Shown one piece after another: positions 43,268 to 51,306 of a stretch of DNA of 64,000 bases. Position 1 is the first letter of the stretch. Each line of letters begins with the position of its first letter. A program made the translations under genes and the position numbers. Source of the stretch: Paenibacillus tianjinensis (GTDB lineage Bacteria; Bacillota; Bacilli; Paenibacillales; Paenibacillaceae); NCBI RefSeq assembly GCF_017086365.1, contig NZ_CP070969.1:1674001-1738000 (forward strand). The letters run 5' to 3'. Below the pieces are notes generated by a model that was given only the letters and a program-made list of their open reading frames with translations, had not been told where the DNA came from and did no database searches.

Positions 43268-45765
43268 AGACATTATATTTACTGAGCAACGCTCATCTTG
43301 ATCCGGTGTGGCAATGGGAGTGGGAGGAAGGTGCAGCGGCTGCCGTCTCCACCTTCCGTGCGGCAGCCGGGTTTTGCGAGGACTATGACGGGTACATTTT
43401 TAACCACAATGAAGCGATTTTGTATCAGTGGGTCGAAGAATACGAACCGGTATTGTTTGCCCGCATCCAGCGGCTGGTGCGGCAGGGCAGGTGGCATATC
43501 ATGGGCGGCTGGTATTTGCAGCCGGACTGCAACATGCCGTCGGGTGAATCGTTCGCACGCCAAATACTGGCGGGCCGGAGTTATTTCCGCGATAAGTTCG
43601 GCGTACGGCCGACGACGGCAATCAATTTCGACTCCTTCGGCCACAGCCGGGGTCTGGTACAGATTATGCAGCTGGCAGGTTACGATTCTTACATCTTTAT
43701 GCGCCCTGATGAGCACGCTGGGTTGCCCGGACAGGATTTCATTTGGGAAGGTTTTGCCGGCAGCAGTGTAATGGCGCATAAAATCGCCGGTGGCTACCAT
43801 TCGGCGCTCGGTAGAGCCGACCAGAAGATCGCTGACTGGCTCGCCACACATGCGGATGAGCCGATCGGCCTGCTGCTATGGGGCGTCGGCAATCATGGCG
43901 GCGGCCCGTCCCGGCTCGATCTGGACGCCATTGCGGCGAGAATTGAGCAGTCCGGGGACTTCCGGCTGGTTCATGCGACCCCGGAGCAATATTTTGCCGC
44001 GCTGCCGGAGGCGAAGGAGCTTCCGCGGTATTCGGGGGATCTCAATCCCCGTTTTGTCGGCTGTTATACCTCCATGATCCGTATCAAGCAGAAACACCGG
44101 CAGCTCGAAAATGAACTGTATGCGACGGAGAAAATGCTAGCCGCAGCCGGGCTGTATGGCTTGCTCCCATACCCGGCCCGTGATCTGGCGGAAGCACAGC
44201 ACGATCTGCTGACGGCCCAGTTCCATGACATTCTGCCGGGAACATCCATCCAGCCCGCCGAGGAAGCTTCGCTGCGGCAGCTTGATCACGGCGTGGAAAT
44301 CACCGCGCGGCTCAAAGCGCGGGCATTCTTCGCATTGGCCGCCGGACAGCCGCAGGCACAGCCTAAGGAATATCCAATCCTAATCTATAATCCGCATCCG
44401 TACCCGGTAAGCGGCATATTCGAATGCGAATTCATGCTGGAGGATCAGAACTGGCTGGAGCAGTACTCGAATCCGGCCGTATATCAAGGCAGCAAGCGGA
44501 TTCCGTCACAGGCGGAGAAGGAGCACAGCAACCTGAATCTCGACTGGCGCAAACGTGTGGTGTTCCGGGCGGAGCTGGCGCCCGCCGCGATGAACCGTTT
44601 CGACTGCCGGATTGAGCTGCTGGAGCGGAAACCGGCACCGGCGCTTCAAGTCCGGGAGGGCGCCTTTTATTTCCGCACGGGGGAGCTGTCCGTCACGGTT
44701 AATGCCGGTACTGGCCTGATCGACGAGTATTCGGCAGGCGGGGTGTCCTATCTGCTCCCTGGCGCTTTTGCCCCGCTGGCCGTCGCCGACAACGAAGACC
44801 CTTGGCGGATGGACACCGATGAATTCCGTGAAGTCATCGGCCAGTTTTCGCTGATGAATGAACGGGAGGGCAGTCTCTTTTCCGGCGTCAAGGAGACGAT
44901 TTCCCCGGTTCGTATCATCGAAGACGGCGAGGTGCGGACGGTTATCGAAAGCGTGCTGCAGTACAATGATTCCCGCCTTGTCCTCACCTACAAGCTTCCG
45001 AAACAAGGTACAGAAATCGAAGTACACGCCCGCGTTTATTGGAACGAAAAAGACCGTATGCTCAAGCTGTCGATCCCGACCGTTCTGAAGGACGCCGGGT
45101 ACCTCGGCCAGACTGCATTCGGCGTGCAGGAACTGGCTGCAAACGGCCAAGAGGTGGCCTCGCAAAAATGGACCGCGCTACAATCCGCAAAAGACGGTCA
45201 TATGCTTACTGTGATCAACGACGGCATTTACGGCTCCGATTGCTGCGCCGGCGAAATCCGCTTGTCCCTGCTGCGCGGTGCCGGCTACTGTGCCCATCCG
45301 ATTGGCGACCGGCCGATCATGCCGCAGGACCGCTTTTTGCCGCGGATCGATCAGGGCGAACGCTGTTTCACCTTCTGGATGAACGCCGGGGCACTGGAAG
45401 AGCGGGCCGGCAAGGTTGACCGGGAAGCTCTGATGCATGCCGAAAGACCGTTTGCACTTTCGTTTTTTCCTTCGGGCGAAGGAAATCTTCAGGAAGCCGC
45501 AATCATGTTAACGGACGGGACGGTTCAAATGAGCGCCTTCAAGAAGGAACAGGACGGAGAAGGGTATATCGTACGGCTGTTCGAGCCGACCGGATATCCC
45601 CGTAGTACCGGATTGTCGTTTCCGCCGCTTGGCATCACGGAGAATATTGAGCTCAAAGGGTTTGAAATTGTCACTTTGCGAATCGACCCGCAGAACGGGG
45701 CGGTCACTCGGGTCGGTATATGCGAAGAATCGCTAACAAGCGGAGGAATGAAATCCCATGGCTAA
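43264..45765 (+). CDS. GH38 alpha-mannosidase
   Basis: An 833-residue family 38 retaining alpha-mannosidase. The N-terminal catalytic domain has the zinc-binding HLDPVWQWEWEEG, the second metal/nucleophile motif INFDSFGHSRGL (catalytic and zinc-binding Asp), HNEAILYQWVEEYEP and QFHDILPGTSI; a helical bundle and a large C-terminal beta-sandwich follow. No signal peptide: it trims alpha-mannose from imported glycans. Coupled by ATGA overlap to GH95 copy 2, and its stop region overlaps the downstream DsbA-like gene by eight bases. Confidence 0.95.
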   Translation: MKTLYLLSNAHLDPVWQWEWEEGAAAAVSTFRAAAGFCEDYDGYIFNHNEAILYQWVEEYEPVLFARIQRLVRQGRWHIMGGWYLQPDCNMPSGESFARQILAGRSYFRDKFGVRPTTAINFDSFGHSRGLVQIMQLAGYDSYIFMRPDEHAGLPGQDFIWEGFAGSSVMAHKIAGGYHSALGRADQKIADWLATHADEPIGLLLWGVGNHGGGPSRLDLDAIAARIEQSGDFRLVHATPEQYFAALPEAKELPRYSGDLNPRFVGCYTSMIRIKQKHRQLENELYATEKMLAAAGLYGLLPYPARDLAEAQHDLLTAQFHDILPGTSIQPAEEASLRQLDHGVEITARLKARAFFALAAGQPQAQPKEYPILIYNPHPYPVSGIFECEFMLEDQNWLEQYSNPAVYQGSKRIPSQAEKEHSNLNLDWRKRVVFRAELAPAAMNRFDCRIELLERKPAPALQVREGAFYFRTGELSVTVNAGTGLIDEYSAGGVSYLLPGAFAPLAVADNEDPWRMDTDEFREVIGQFSLMNEREGSLFSGVKETISPVRIIEDGEVRTVIESVLQYNDSRLVLTYKLPKQGTEIEVHARVYWNEKDRMLKLSIPTVLKDAGYLGQTAFGVQELAANGQEVASQKWTALQSAKDGHMLTVINDGIYGSDCCAGEIRLSLLRGAGYCAHPIGDRPIMPQDRFLPRIDQGERCFTFWMNAGALEERAGKVDREALMHAERPFALSFFPSGEGNLQEAAIMLTDGTVQMSAFKKEQDGEGYIVRLFEPTGYPRSTGLSFPPLGITENIELKGFEIVTLRIDPQNGAVTRVGICEESLTSGGMKSHG

Positions 45766-46483
45766 CATCCAATCGAAGAAACCGTCCAACCGCCTTTTTG
45801 TCATCGGAACCCTGGCAGTCAGTGTCATTGTCCTGGCGGTTTCGCTGGTTTTTCTGAGGAACTCGCAGGCTTCTCCGGACCTCAGCGGTCTGCCCAACTA
45901 TACGGAAATACGCGGCGAATACGATGCGGACGGGCTGAAATATGAGAAGCAGCCCCATCTGGGCAATGCTTCGGCAAAAGTGAAGGTTATCGAATTCGCT
46001 GATTTCAAATGCCCTGCCTGTAAGAAGTGGAAGGAAACCTATTTTGAACAATTCAAACAAGATTATATCGATACTGGCAAGGCAGAGCTCTTTTTTATCA
46101 ATTTCGCCTTTATCGACCGTGATTCCATTCTGGCTGCAAGTGCCGGTGAAGCCATTGCCGCGCAGAGCAACGACAAGTTCTGGGAGTTTATGAGCAAGCT
46201 GTACGATCATCAAGGCGATGAGACGAAGATTTGGGCTACGCCGGAGTTTCTGCAGGATTTTGTGAAAAAGAATATTGCCGGGATCGACTACGACCGCTTT
46301 AACACTGATCTCAAGAACCACACGTACATGCTGACGGTCAAAGAGGACTTCAAGACAGCAGGCAATTACGGGGTGAACGGCACGCCGCAGTTTATGGTGA
46401 ACGGCAAGCTCCTAAAGGGCGGCAGTTACGGGGAGCTGACGGCTGCAATTGAGGCCGGGCTGGCGGCAGGCGGAAATCAATAG
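45758..46483 (+). CDS. DsbA family thioredoxin-like protein (BdbD-like)
   Basis: A 241-residue extracytoplasmic thiol-disulfide oxidoreductase. N-terminal transmembrane anchor about 12-34 (LFVIGTLAVSVIVLAVSLVFL), then a DsbA-type fold with the active site FKCPACKKW, an inserted helical domain (EFMSKLYDH..., FVKKNIAGIDYDRFNTDL) and the cis-Pro motif GVNGTPQFMVNGK. It would oxidise or isomerise disulfides of exported proteins. Oddly it overlaps the end of the GH38 gene, at the tail of an operon for intracellular enzymes; GGAGG lies before the ATG. A strong terminator follows. Confidence 0.93.
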   Translation: MANIQSKKPSNRLFVIGTLAVSVIVLAVSLVFLRNSQASPDLSGLPNYTEIRGEYDADGLKYEKQPHLGNASAKVKVIEFADFKCPACKKWKETYFEQFKQDYIDTGKAELFFINFAFIDRDSILAASAGEAIAAQSNDKFWEFMSKLYDHQGDETKIWATPEFLQDFVKKNIAGIDYDRFNTDLKNHTYMLTVKEDFKTAGNYGVNGTPQFMVNGKLLKGGSYGELTAAIEAGLAAGGNQ

Positions 46484-46508
46484 TCTATTTGTCATGCGCA
46501 TCCATTAA

Positions 46509-46555
46509 AAAGGCGGCTCCAGGCAGAACGATTTGTTCTGCCGGAGCCGCCTTTT
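46509..46555. terminator. Bidirectional terminator between the DsbA-like and GH130 genes
   Basis: AAGGCGGCTCCAGGCAGAAC pairs with GTTCTGCCGGAGCCGCCTT (one mismatch) with A and T tracts on the two sides. The flanking genes converge here. Confidence 0.9.
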
Positions 46556-46595
46556 GCACATTTGTGCTGGCTGATGCTTAGGAATGAATGTGAGA

Positions 46596-47768
46596 TTAGA
46601 GCTGCAAATTACGGTCGACCAGCGCGATCCGCTGCTGAACGCAGGCATAGGAGCGGAGCGGATCTTCCGGCGTGTTCAGGACGTAATCGAGCATCTGGTC
46701 GATGGTGGTAGTAGCTACATGAACACGGGTATCAGAGGAGGCATAGTAGATATAGATGTCTCCGTTGTCGCGGGCGATCACACCGTTACAGAATACGACG
46801 TTCGATACATCGCCGACACGTTCCTCGCCATCCGGTGCGATGAAATGTCCGCCGGGAGCGTGGGTAACTTTGTTTGGCTCATCCAGGTCCGACAGGAAGG
46901 CGTAGAGCACGTAGCGCAGGCCGGCAGCGGTATTGCGCACGCCATGGGCGATATGCAGCCAGCCGCGCGGGGTTTTGATCGGAGCCGGGCCTTGGCCGTT
47001 CTTTACTTCTTTGATCGTATGGTAGTAGCGCTGATCCATGATCGTCTCGCTGGTAATCACGGCATTCTCGATGGTGTCGGACAAGCCCCAGCCGATGCCG
47101 CCGCCGGAGCCGGCGTCGATGAAGCCATCCTGCGGACGGGTGTAGAAGGCATATTTGCCGTCAACAAATTCAGGGTGCAGCACCACGTTGCGCTGCTGGG
47201 CGGAGCCGGTCTTAAGATCGGCCAGGCGCTCCCAGGTCTTCAGGTCCTTGGTGCGGGTGATGCCGCACTGTGCTACAGCACTGGACAGGTCGCCGTGCGG
47301 GGCATCCGGATCTTTGCGTTCAGTGCAGAACAGTCCGTAGATCCAGCCGTCGGCATGTTTGACCAGACGCATATCATAGACGTTGATGTCCGGGTCTTCT
47401 GTCTCAGGCAGTACAACCGGGTGATCCCAGAAGCGGAAGCCGTCCACGCCGCTGTCGCTCTCGGCCACGGCGAAGAAGGATTTGCGGTCATTGCCCTCTA
47501 CACGGGCTACAATATAGAATTTGCCGTCCAGTTCGATTGCCCCCGGGTTGAAGACTCCGTTCACACCGATTCTTTCAGCGAAATAAGGGTTGGTCTCAGG
47601 ATTGAAGTCATAACGCCAGATCAGCGGTGCATGCTCTGCGGTCAGCAGCGGATACTGGTAACGGTCATAGATACCGTTGCCGAAAGGCACCTTTTCGTTT
47701 TTGCGTCCAATCAGTGCCTCATAGCGTTCGGTTAACTGCGCTTTGCGTTCCTCAAATACTGAAGTCAT
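46596..47768 (-). CDS. GH130 phosphorylase, probably 4-O-beta-D-mannosyl-D-glucose phosphorylase
   Basis: A 390-residue enzyme of the GH130_1 type, which phosphorolyses Man-beta-1,4-Glc to alpha-mannose 1-phosphate and glucose. Marker segments: [103 protein letters not shown]. The five-bladed propeller fold is implied by repeats; the catalytic Asp lies in DINVYDMR. Its start directly abuts the stop of the epimerase gene, which would supply mannosyl-glucose from mannobiose; AAAGGAGAC lies in that gene's last codons. Third gene of a GH113-epimerase-GH130 operon. Confidence 0.93.
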   Translation of the reverse strand: MTSVFEERKAQLTERYEALIGRKNEKVPFGNGIYDRYQYPLLTAEHAPLIWRYDFNPETNPYFAERIGVNGVFNPGAIELDGKFYIVARVEGNDRKSFFAVAESDSGVDGFRFWDHPVVLPETEDPDINVYDMRLVKHADGWIYGLFCTERKDPDAPHGDLSSAVAQCGITRTKDLKTWERLADLKTGSAQQRNVVLHPEFVDGKYAFYTRPQDGFIDAGSGGGIGWGLSDTIENAVITSETIMDQRYYHTIKEVKNGQGPAPIKTPRGWLHIAHGVRNTAAGLRYVLYAFLSDLDEPNKVTHAPGGHFIAPDGEERVGDVSNVVFCNGVIARDNGDIYIYYASSDTRVHVATTTIDQMLDYVLNTPEDPLRSYACVQQRIALVDRNLQL

Positions 47769-48983
47769 TTAGATAGTCTCCTTTATGGATGATTTAAGCC
47801 GTGCGATCATTTCGAAGCAGGCTCTGCTGTTATGATAAGGGCATTTCCAGGCGCTGACCTTCGGCTCATGAGCCACCGGCTGCAGCTTGTGGTCTACCCC
47901 CCAATACCATTCGCCCAGCTTGTGGTCGACAATGTAGCTGTCAATAAAATTCCATGACGCTGCGGCAGCTTCCTGGAAGCGGGCATCCTCTGTCAGCTGG
48001 TAGGCATTGTAGAAGCCGACCATGGCTTCCGCCTGAGGCCACCAGTCTTTGTCCTTGGAGATTAAGCCCTTGCTGTCAGCTTCGTTCCAGATTCCGCCGT
48101 CAGTGTCGATACCTTCGTTAAGCGTAGCTTCTGCCATTGAGATGGCTACCTTCTGGACGCGCTGCAGAAGCTCCTCATCGCCAAGCACCTCCGCAGCCTC
48201 CACCAGCAGCCAGCTGCCTTCAATGTCATGGCCGTAGGAGATGATATCGGATTTCACATTCCACTCTTCGTCCATGAACAGGAGGAAATGCTTGCCTTCA
48301 TCATCCACGATGTGTTCGAGCATGGTCTCAATCAGTTCCGCCAGCTTGACCCGCAGCTCCTCTGATTTCCATACCCGGTAAAGGCCTGTATAGCCCTCGA
48401 GAACATGCAGGTGCGTGTTCATCGATTTTTTCTCGTTCATATCCTTGGCGCTGAGGGACAGGTCATCGGTCAGCTGCCAGTCGCGTGCTAGTGCTTCAAT
48501 ATACCCTTTATAAAGCTGATCATAGCCGTGTTTCTCCAGGAGACGGAACAGCTCTACAGCTTGCTCCAGGGCTTCTGCATGTCCAGTGGCATGATGATAC
48601 TCGGCCAGGGCATAAATCGCGAAGGCTTGGCCGTACACCTGCTTCTTCAGCTGGGAAGGTACACCCGCTGCATCTACCATCCAATATAATCCGCCGTATT
48701 CCTTGTCTAGGAAATGCTCAAGCAGATAACCGTGGGCGCGTTCGGCGATGGCGAGATATTCGGCTTTACGGTACGTACGGTAAGCTGCCGCAAAGGTCCA
48801 GAGAATCCGCGCATTGAGTACAAGGCTCTTTCCGGCGCCTTCCACAATATTCAGCTGATTGTCAATCTCGCCGACAAAACCGCCGTGCTGCTCATCCAGG
48901 GTATGCTTCATCCAGAAGCCGAGGATATTGTCCTGAAGCTCCTGCTCCAGCGATTTCAGCCATTGTTCAGGTGAATTCTTCAT
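47769..48983 (-). CDS. Cellobiose/mannobiose 2-epimerase (AGE family)
   Basis: About 404 residues of the N-acylglucosamine/cellobiose 2-epimerase family, converting the reducing-end mannose of beta-1,4-mannobiose to glucose. (alpha/alpha)6 barrel with the catalytic histidine-bearing NTHLHVLEGYTGLYRVW, ISYGHDIEGSWLLVEAAE, KDWWPQAEAMVGFYNAY and WKCPYHNSRACFEM. The open frame runs upstream to 49229, but that part overlaps the GH113 gene and lacks similarity; the ATG at 48983 follows GGAG. Lies 16 nt after the GH113 stop and abuts the GH130 start, in the standard order of an intracellular mannan pathway. Confidence 0.93.
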   Translation of the reverse strand: MKNSPEQWLKSLEQELQDNILGFWMKHTLDEQHGGFVGEIDNQLNIVEGAGKSLVLNARILWTFAAAYRTYRKAEYLAIAERAHGYLLEHFLDKEYGGLYWMVDAAGVPSQLKKQVYGQAFAIYALAEYHHATGHAEALEQAVELFRLLEKHGYDQLYKGYIEALARDWQLTDDLSLSAKDMNEKKSMNTHLHVLEGYTGLYRVWKSEELRVKLAELIETMLEHIVDDEGKHFLLFMDEEWNVKSDIISYGHDIEGSWLLVEAAEVLGDEELLQRVQKVAISMAEATLNEGIDTDGGIWNEADSKGLISKDKDWWPQAEAMVGFYNAYQLTEDARFQEAAAASWNFIDSYIVDHKLGEWYWGVDHKLQPVAHEPKVSAWKCPYHNSRACFEMIARLKSSIKETI

Positions 48984-48999
48984 CGCAGATGATTCACTC

Positions 49000-49950
49000 C
49001 TAACCATTGATTTTGGAAGTGTAGTAGTTTTTGATAACCGGTGCCGCTGCCTTGCCGTACATGCAGTAGTCATCATTAACAGGTGCTTCTTCGGGCAAAT
49101 AGAGGCTTGCCGGCCAATCCCACAGCATAAAGCCCTGTACCCAGTCCCGGCCTTCACAGCTGCCGAACATGGCATGGTAGAAACGGCTCTGCTCTTCTTC
49201 GCTCGGTTCACCTGCCAGCGTCCAGTCATTGGGGATGGCTGCGCTGCCCGTTCGGCTGGGACAGCCCGCTTCCATGAAGAAAAACGGTTTGTCCTGCTTC
49301 TTCACCACAGCTTCAATCCGGTCCAGCTGAGCTCCCCAATCGTGATCGGGATAGTAGCCGCTGGAGGAAATGACATCGAGCGCATCCCACCAGGTCACAT
49401 TATCCTCCTGATACTTGTCGCAATTGTACGTAATAACGCCGCTATAGACCTTACGGACTTCAGCAATCAAAGCCCGCCACTCTGCTTCGCGTCTGTCCGC
49501 CTGAACCAGTTCACAGCCGATGCAGAACATTTCGCAGCCGCTTTCTTCAGCGATCGCAGCATAATGCAGAATAAAGGCAGTATAAGAGCGAAACCACTCC
49601 GACCATTTGGGCTCGCAGGGAACATCCTTGTCGAAAAAGTTGATATGAGCCCGCCAAGTGCCGTCTGCGCAATTGACGATCGGTTTCAGGCAGACCTTCA
49701 GCTGCAGGGACTTAGCCTTGCGGATGGCCCACAGCACCTCATCATCAGTCACTGTCGGCAGTTCCCAGTAAGGAATTACTGTAGATTGCGGGGTGGCTTG
49801 GATAGCACTGAAGGCGATGGCTGTCCAATTCGCTCCGGTAACCGATTTCATAAGCTCCATTGAAGTCCCGGATTCTTCTGTCGCCCACGTTCCGCGCCTG
49901 CCCATAAAGCCCCAGGTAACGCCTCCGACGTATTCATTCAGCAGTGACAT
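49000..49950 (-). CDS. GH113 beta-1,4-mannanase
   Basis: A 316-residue TIM-barrel glycosidase of family 113 (clan A). GVTWGFMGRRGTW at the N-terminus, LKVCLKPIVNCADG, acid/base Glu in MFCIGCELVQADRR, SSSGYYPDHDWG and nucleophile Glu in FFFMEAGCPSRTGS. It lacks a signal peptide, so it cuts imported mannooligosaccharides inside the cell. First gene of the minus-strand operon GH113-epimerase-GH130; its promoter and operator lie at 49990-50048, divergent from the YesN-type regulator. Confidence 0.92.
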   Translation of the reverse strand: MSLLNEYVGGVTWGFMGRRGTWATEESGTSMELMKSVTGANWTAIAFSAIQATPQSTVIPYWELPTVTDDEVLWAIRKAKSLQLKVCLKPIVNCADGTWRAHINFFDKDVPCEPKWSEWFRSYTAFILHYAAIAEESGCEMFCIGCELVQADRREAEWRALIAEVRKVYSGVITYNCDKYQEDNVTWWDALDVISSSGYYPDHDWGAQLDRIEAVVKKQDKPFFFMEAGCPSRTGSAAIPNDWTLAGEPSEEEQSRFYHAMFGSCEGRDWVQGFMLWDWPASLYLPEEAPVNDDYCMYGKAAAPVIKNYYTSKING

Positions 49951-49989
49951 TTGGAAACCTCGCTTTACTAGAATATAGGCTTTGACAGC

Positions 49990-50067
49990 ATAACAAAAAT
50001 TGAGTTTTGTTATATTATTATTATAAAAGTGTTGATTATTGATAACAACAATACAATTAAGTTATAA
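49990..50067. promoter_or_regulatory. Divergent overlapping promoters and operator of the mannan operon and response regulator
   Basis: Minus strand: TTGTTA (50048-50043) and TATAAT (50025-50020), spacer 17, drive the GH113 operon. Plus strand: TTGATA (50039-50044) and TTATAA (50062-50067), spacer 17, can drive the response regulator; TATGAT near 50082 is an alternative -10. The two -35 boxes overlap. A perfect inverted repeat ATAACAAAA / TTTTGTTAT (49990-49998 / 50005-50013) sits at the predicted transcript start of the mannan operon and fits an operator. Confidence 0.68.
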
Positions 50068-50224
50068 CCCTTTTCAGGTATGATTTCAAGGGGGAAATGT
50101 GTAAAGTAAACAGAAGACTATAAAAGAGCAACACAGCACATTTTATATTGTAGGAAGGAAGCCTATAATGAAATGGTAGCGCAATCATTCCGCACGGATA
50201 TTACAACTGGAGGCGATTTTCTAA

Positions 50225-50992
50225 GTGATCAAAGTCATGATAGCGGATGATGAGGAAGTTATTCGCCGTGGGCTTGAGAAGATTACTTCCAGAATGGATT
50301 TGGAAGTGGAGGTTATCGGCTCTCACGGCAACGGCCTGGAGGCGTGGAACCAGCTTTCTGCTTTATCGGAAGAGGACATCGACCTGCTGATTACGGATAT
50401 CAAAATGCCGAGAATGGACGGCTTTAAGCTGATAGAAGAAGCCCGCGGCCATATGAAGAACCTGCCGATTGCAGTGCTGAGCGGCTTTAGTGATTTTGAC
50501 TATGTCCGGCGGGCTATGCGATTCGGCGCCCTGGATTATCTGCTCAAGCCCATTGAGAAATCACAATTATATGAGCTGCTGAAGAGAGTGGAGGAGAACA
50601 AGAAGCTTCAGGCTGCTGAACCGCAGCAGGAGGCGGTGCAGGCGTCCGAAGGCGGAGAGCATTATGTGGTCGAGCAGACCAAAAGCATTCTGGAGAAGGA
50701 ATACAACCACAATTTTGAACTGGAGCGACTGGCGGAGACGGTTGGAATGAATGCCAGCTATATCAGCCGCTTATTCAAATATAAGACCGGACAGACCATT
50801 ACGGAGTATCTGATTGGAATACGGATTGCCAGGGCTAAAGAGCTGCTTACCGGACGGCCTGATCTTAAAAATTATGAGATTGCGGAAATGGTCGGCTACA
50901 GTGACCCGGTGTATTTCAATAAGCTGTTTAAAAAGATATGCGGTATGACTCCCAAAGATTATAAAAGCGGTTGCAGAGTTCCAAAAAACTGA
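50225..50992 (+). CDS. YesN-type response regulator with AraC DNA-binding domain
   Basis: A 255-residue response regulator: receiver domain about 1-125 with acidic pocket ADDEE, phospho-acceptor Asp58 in LLITDIKMPRMDG and LLKPI; then a C-terminal AraC helix-turn-helix pair (FELERLAETVGMNASYISRLFKYKTGQTITEYLIGIRIARAKELL, NYEIAEMVGYSDPVYFNKLFKKICGMTPKDYK). It is shorter than usual YesN proteins (about 400-550) because the central domain is nearly absent. GTG start with GGAGG about 10 nt upstream. No kinase is adjacent; the orphan kinase at 20928 is a candidate partner. The next operon encodes a sugar ABC importer, the likely target. Confidence 0.93.
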   Translation: MIKVMIADDEEVIRRGLEKITSRMDLEVEVIGSHGNGLEAWNQLSALSEEDIDLLITDIKMPRMDGFKLIEEARGHMKNLPIAVLSGFSDFDYVRRAMRFGALDYLLKPIEKSQLYELLKRVEENKKLQAAEPQQEAVQASEGGEHYVVEQTKSILEKEYNHNFELERLAETVGMNASYISRLFKYKTGQTITEYLIGIRIARAKELLTGRPDLKNYEIAEMVGYSDPVYFNKLFKKICGMTPKDYKSGCRVPKN

Positions 50993-51030
50993 ACCCGGTT
51001 TACACGTATTAATAGGAAAGGATTTATCCA

Positions 51031-51055
51031 AGGAGGGCGAATAGCCCTCCTTTTT
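51031..51055 (+). terminator. Terminator of the response regulator gene
   Basis: AGGAGGGC pairs with GCCCTCC around GAATA, followed by TTTTT. Confidence 0.85.
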
Positions 51056-51131
51056 GGAGTTGTTTTGAAATTGATGATAAATAAACAAAACAAAAATAAC
51101 AAATATAAGACCAGAAAAAACAATTGAAACC

Positions 51132-51180
51132 ATCGTTTTGGGTGTGATAACGATTTATAATAAGCTTGTAAGCGATACCA
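51132..51180 (+). promoter_or_regulatory. Promoter region of the second sugar ABC operon with cre site and inverted repeat
   Basis: TATAAT (51156-51161) can be the -10 box. ATCGTT (51132-51137) / AACGAT (51149-51154) is an inverted repeat with an 11-nt spacer just upstream. TGTAAGCGATACCA (51167-51180) matches the cre consensus at 13 of 14 positions, at or just after the expected transcript start. The 5' untranslated region of roughly 135 nt is A/T rich and holds no gene. Confidence 0.62.
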
Positions 51181-51306
51181 ACACTCTTTTCAAGACGATT
51201 TAAGCGTAAGGCAAGTATTTTTAGCGTTTTGATCGTTTCGACATGAAAAGTTTGTTAGTTTTTTGTTATTAATTATCGTGAATCGAAGAGAGGGGTCAAA
51301 AAAGCA

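Noticed and set aside
46584..47735. Plus-strand open frame of 383 codons opposite the GH130 gene
   Set aside because: The minus-strand frame has clear GH130 motifs, an abutting operon start and a ribosome site; the other strand has none.
48984..49229. N-terminal extension of the epimerase reading frame
   Set aside because: It overlaps the end of the GH113 gene in another frame and adds sequence unlike the family; the ATG at 48983 has a ribosome site.
51060..51130. A-rich stretch with repeated ACAAA before the second ABC operon as a regulatory repeat
   Set aside because: Low-complexity A/T-rich DNA without consistent unit or spacing.
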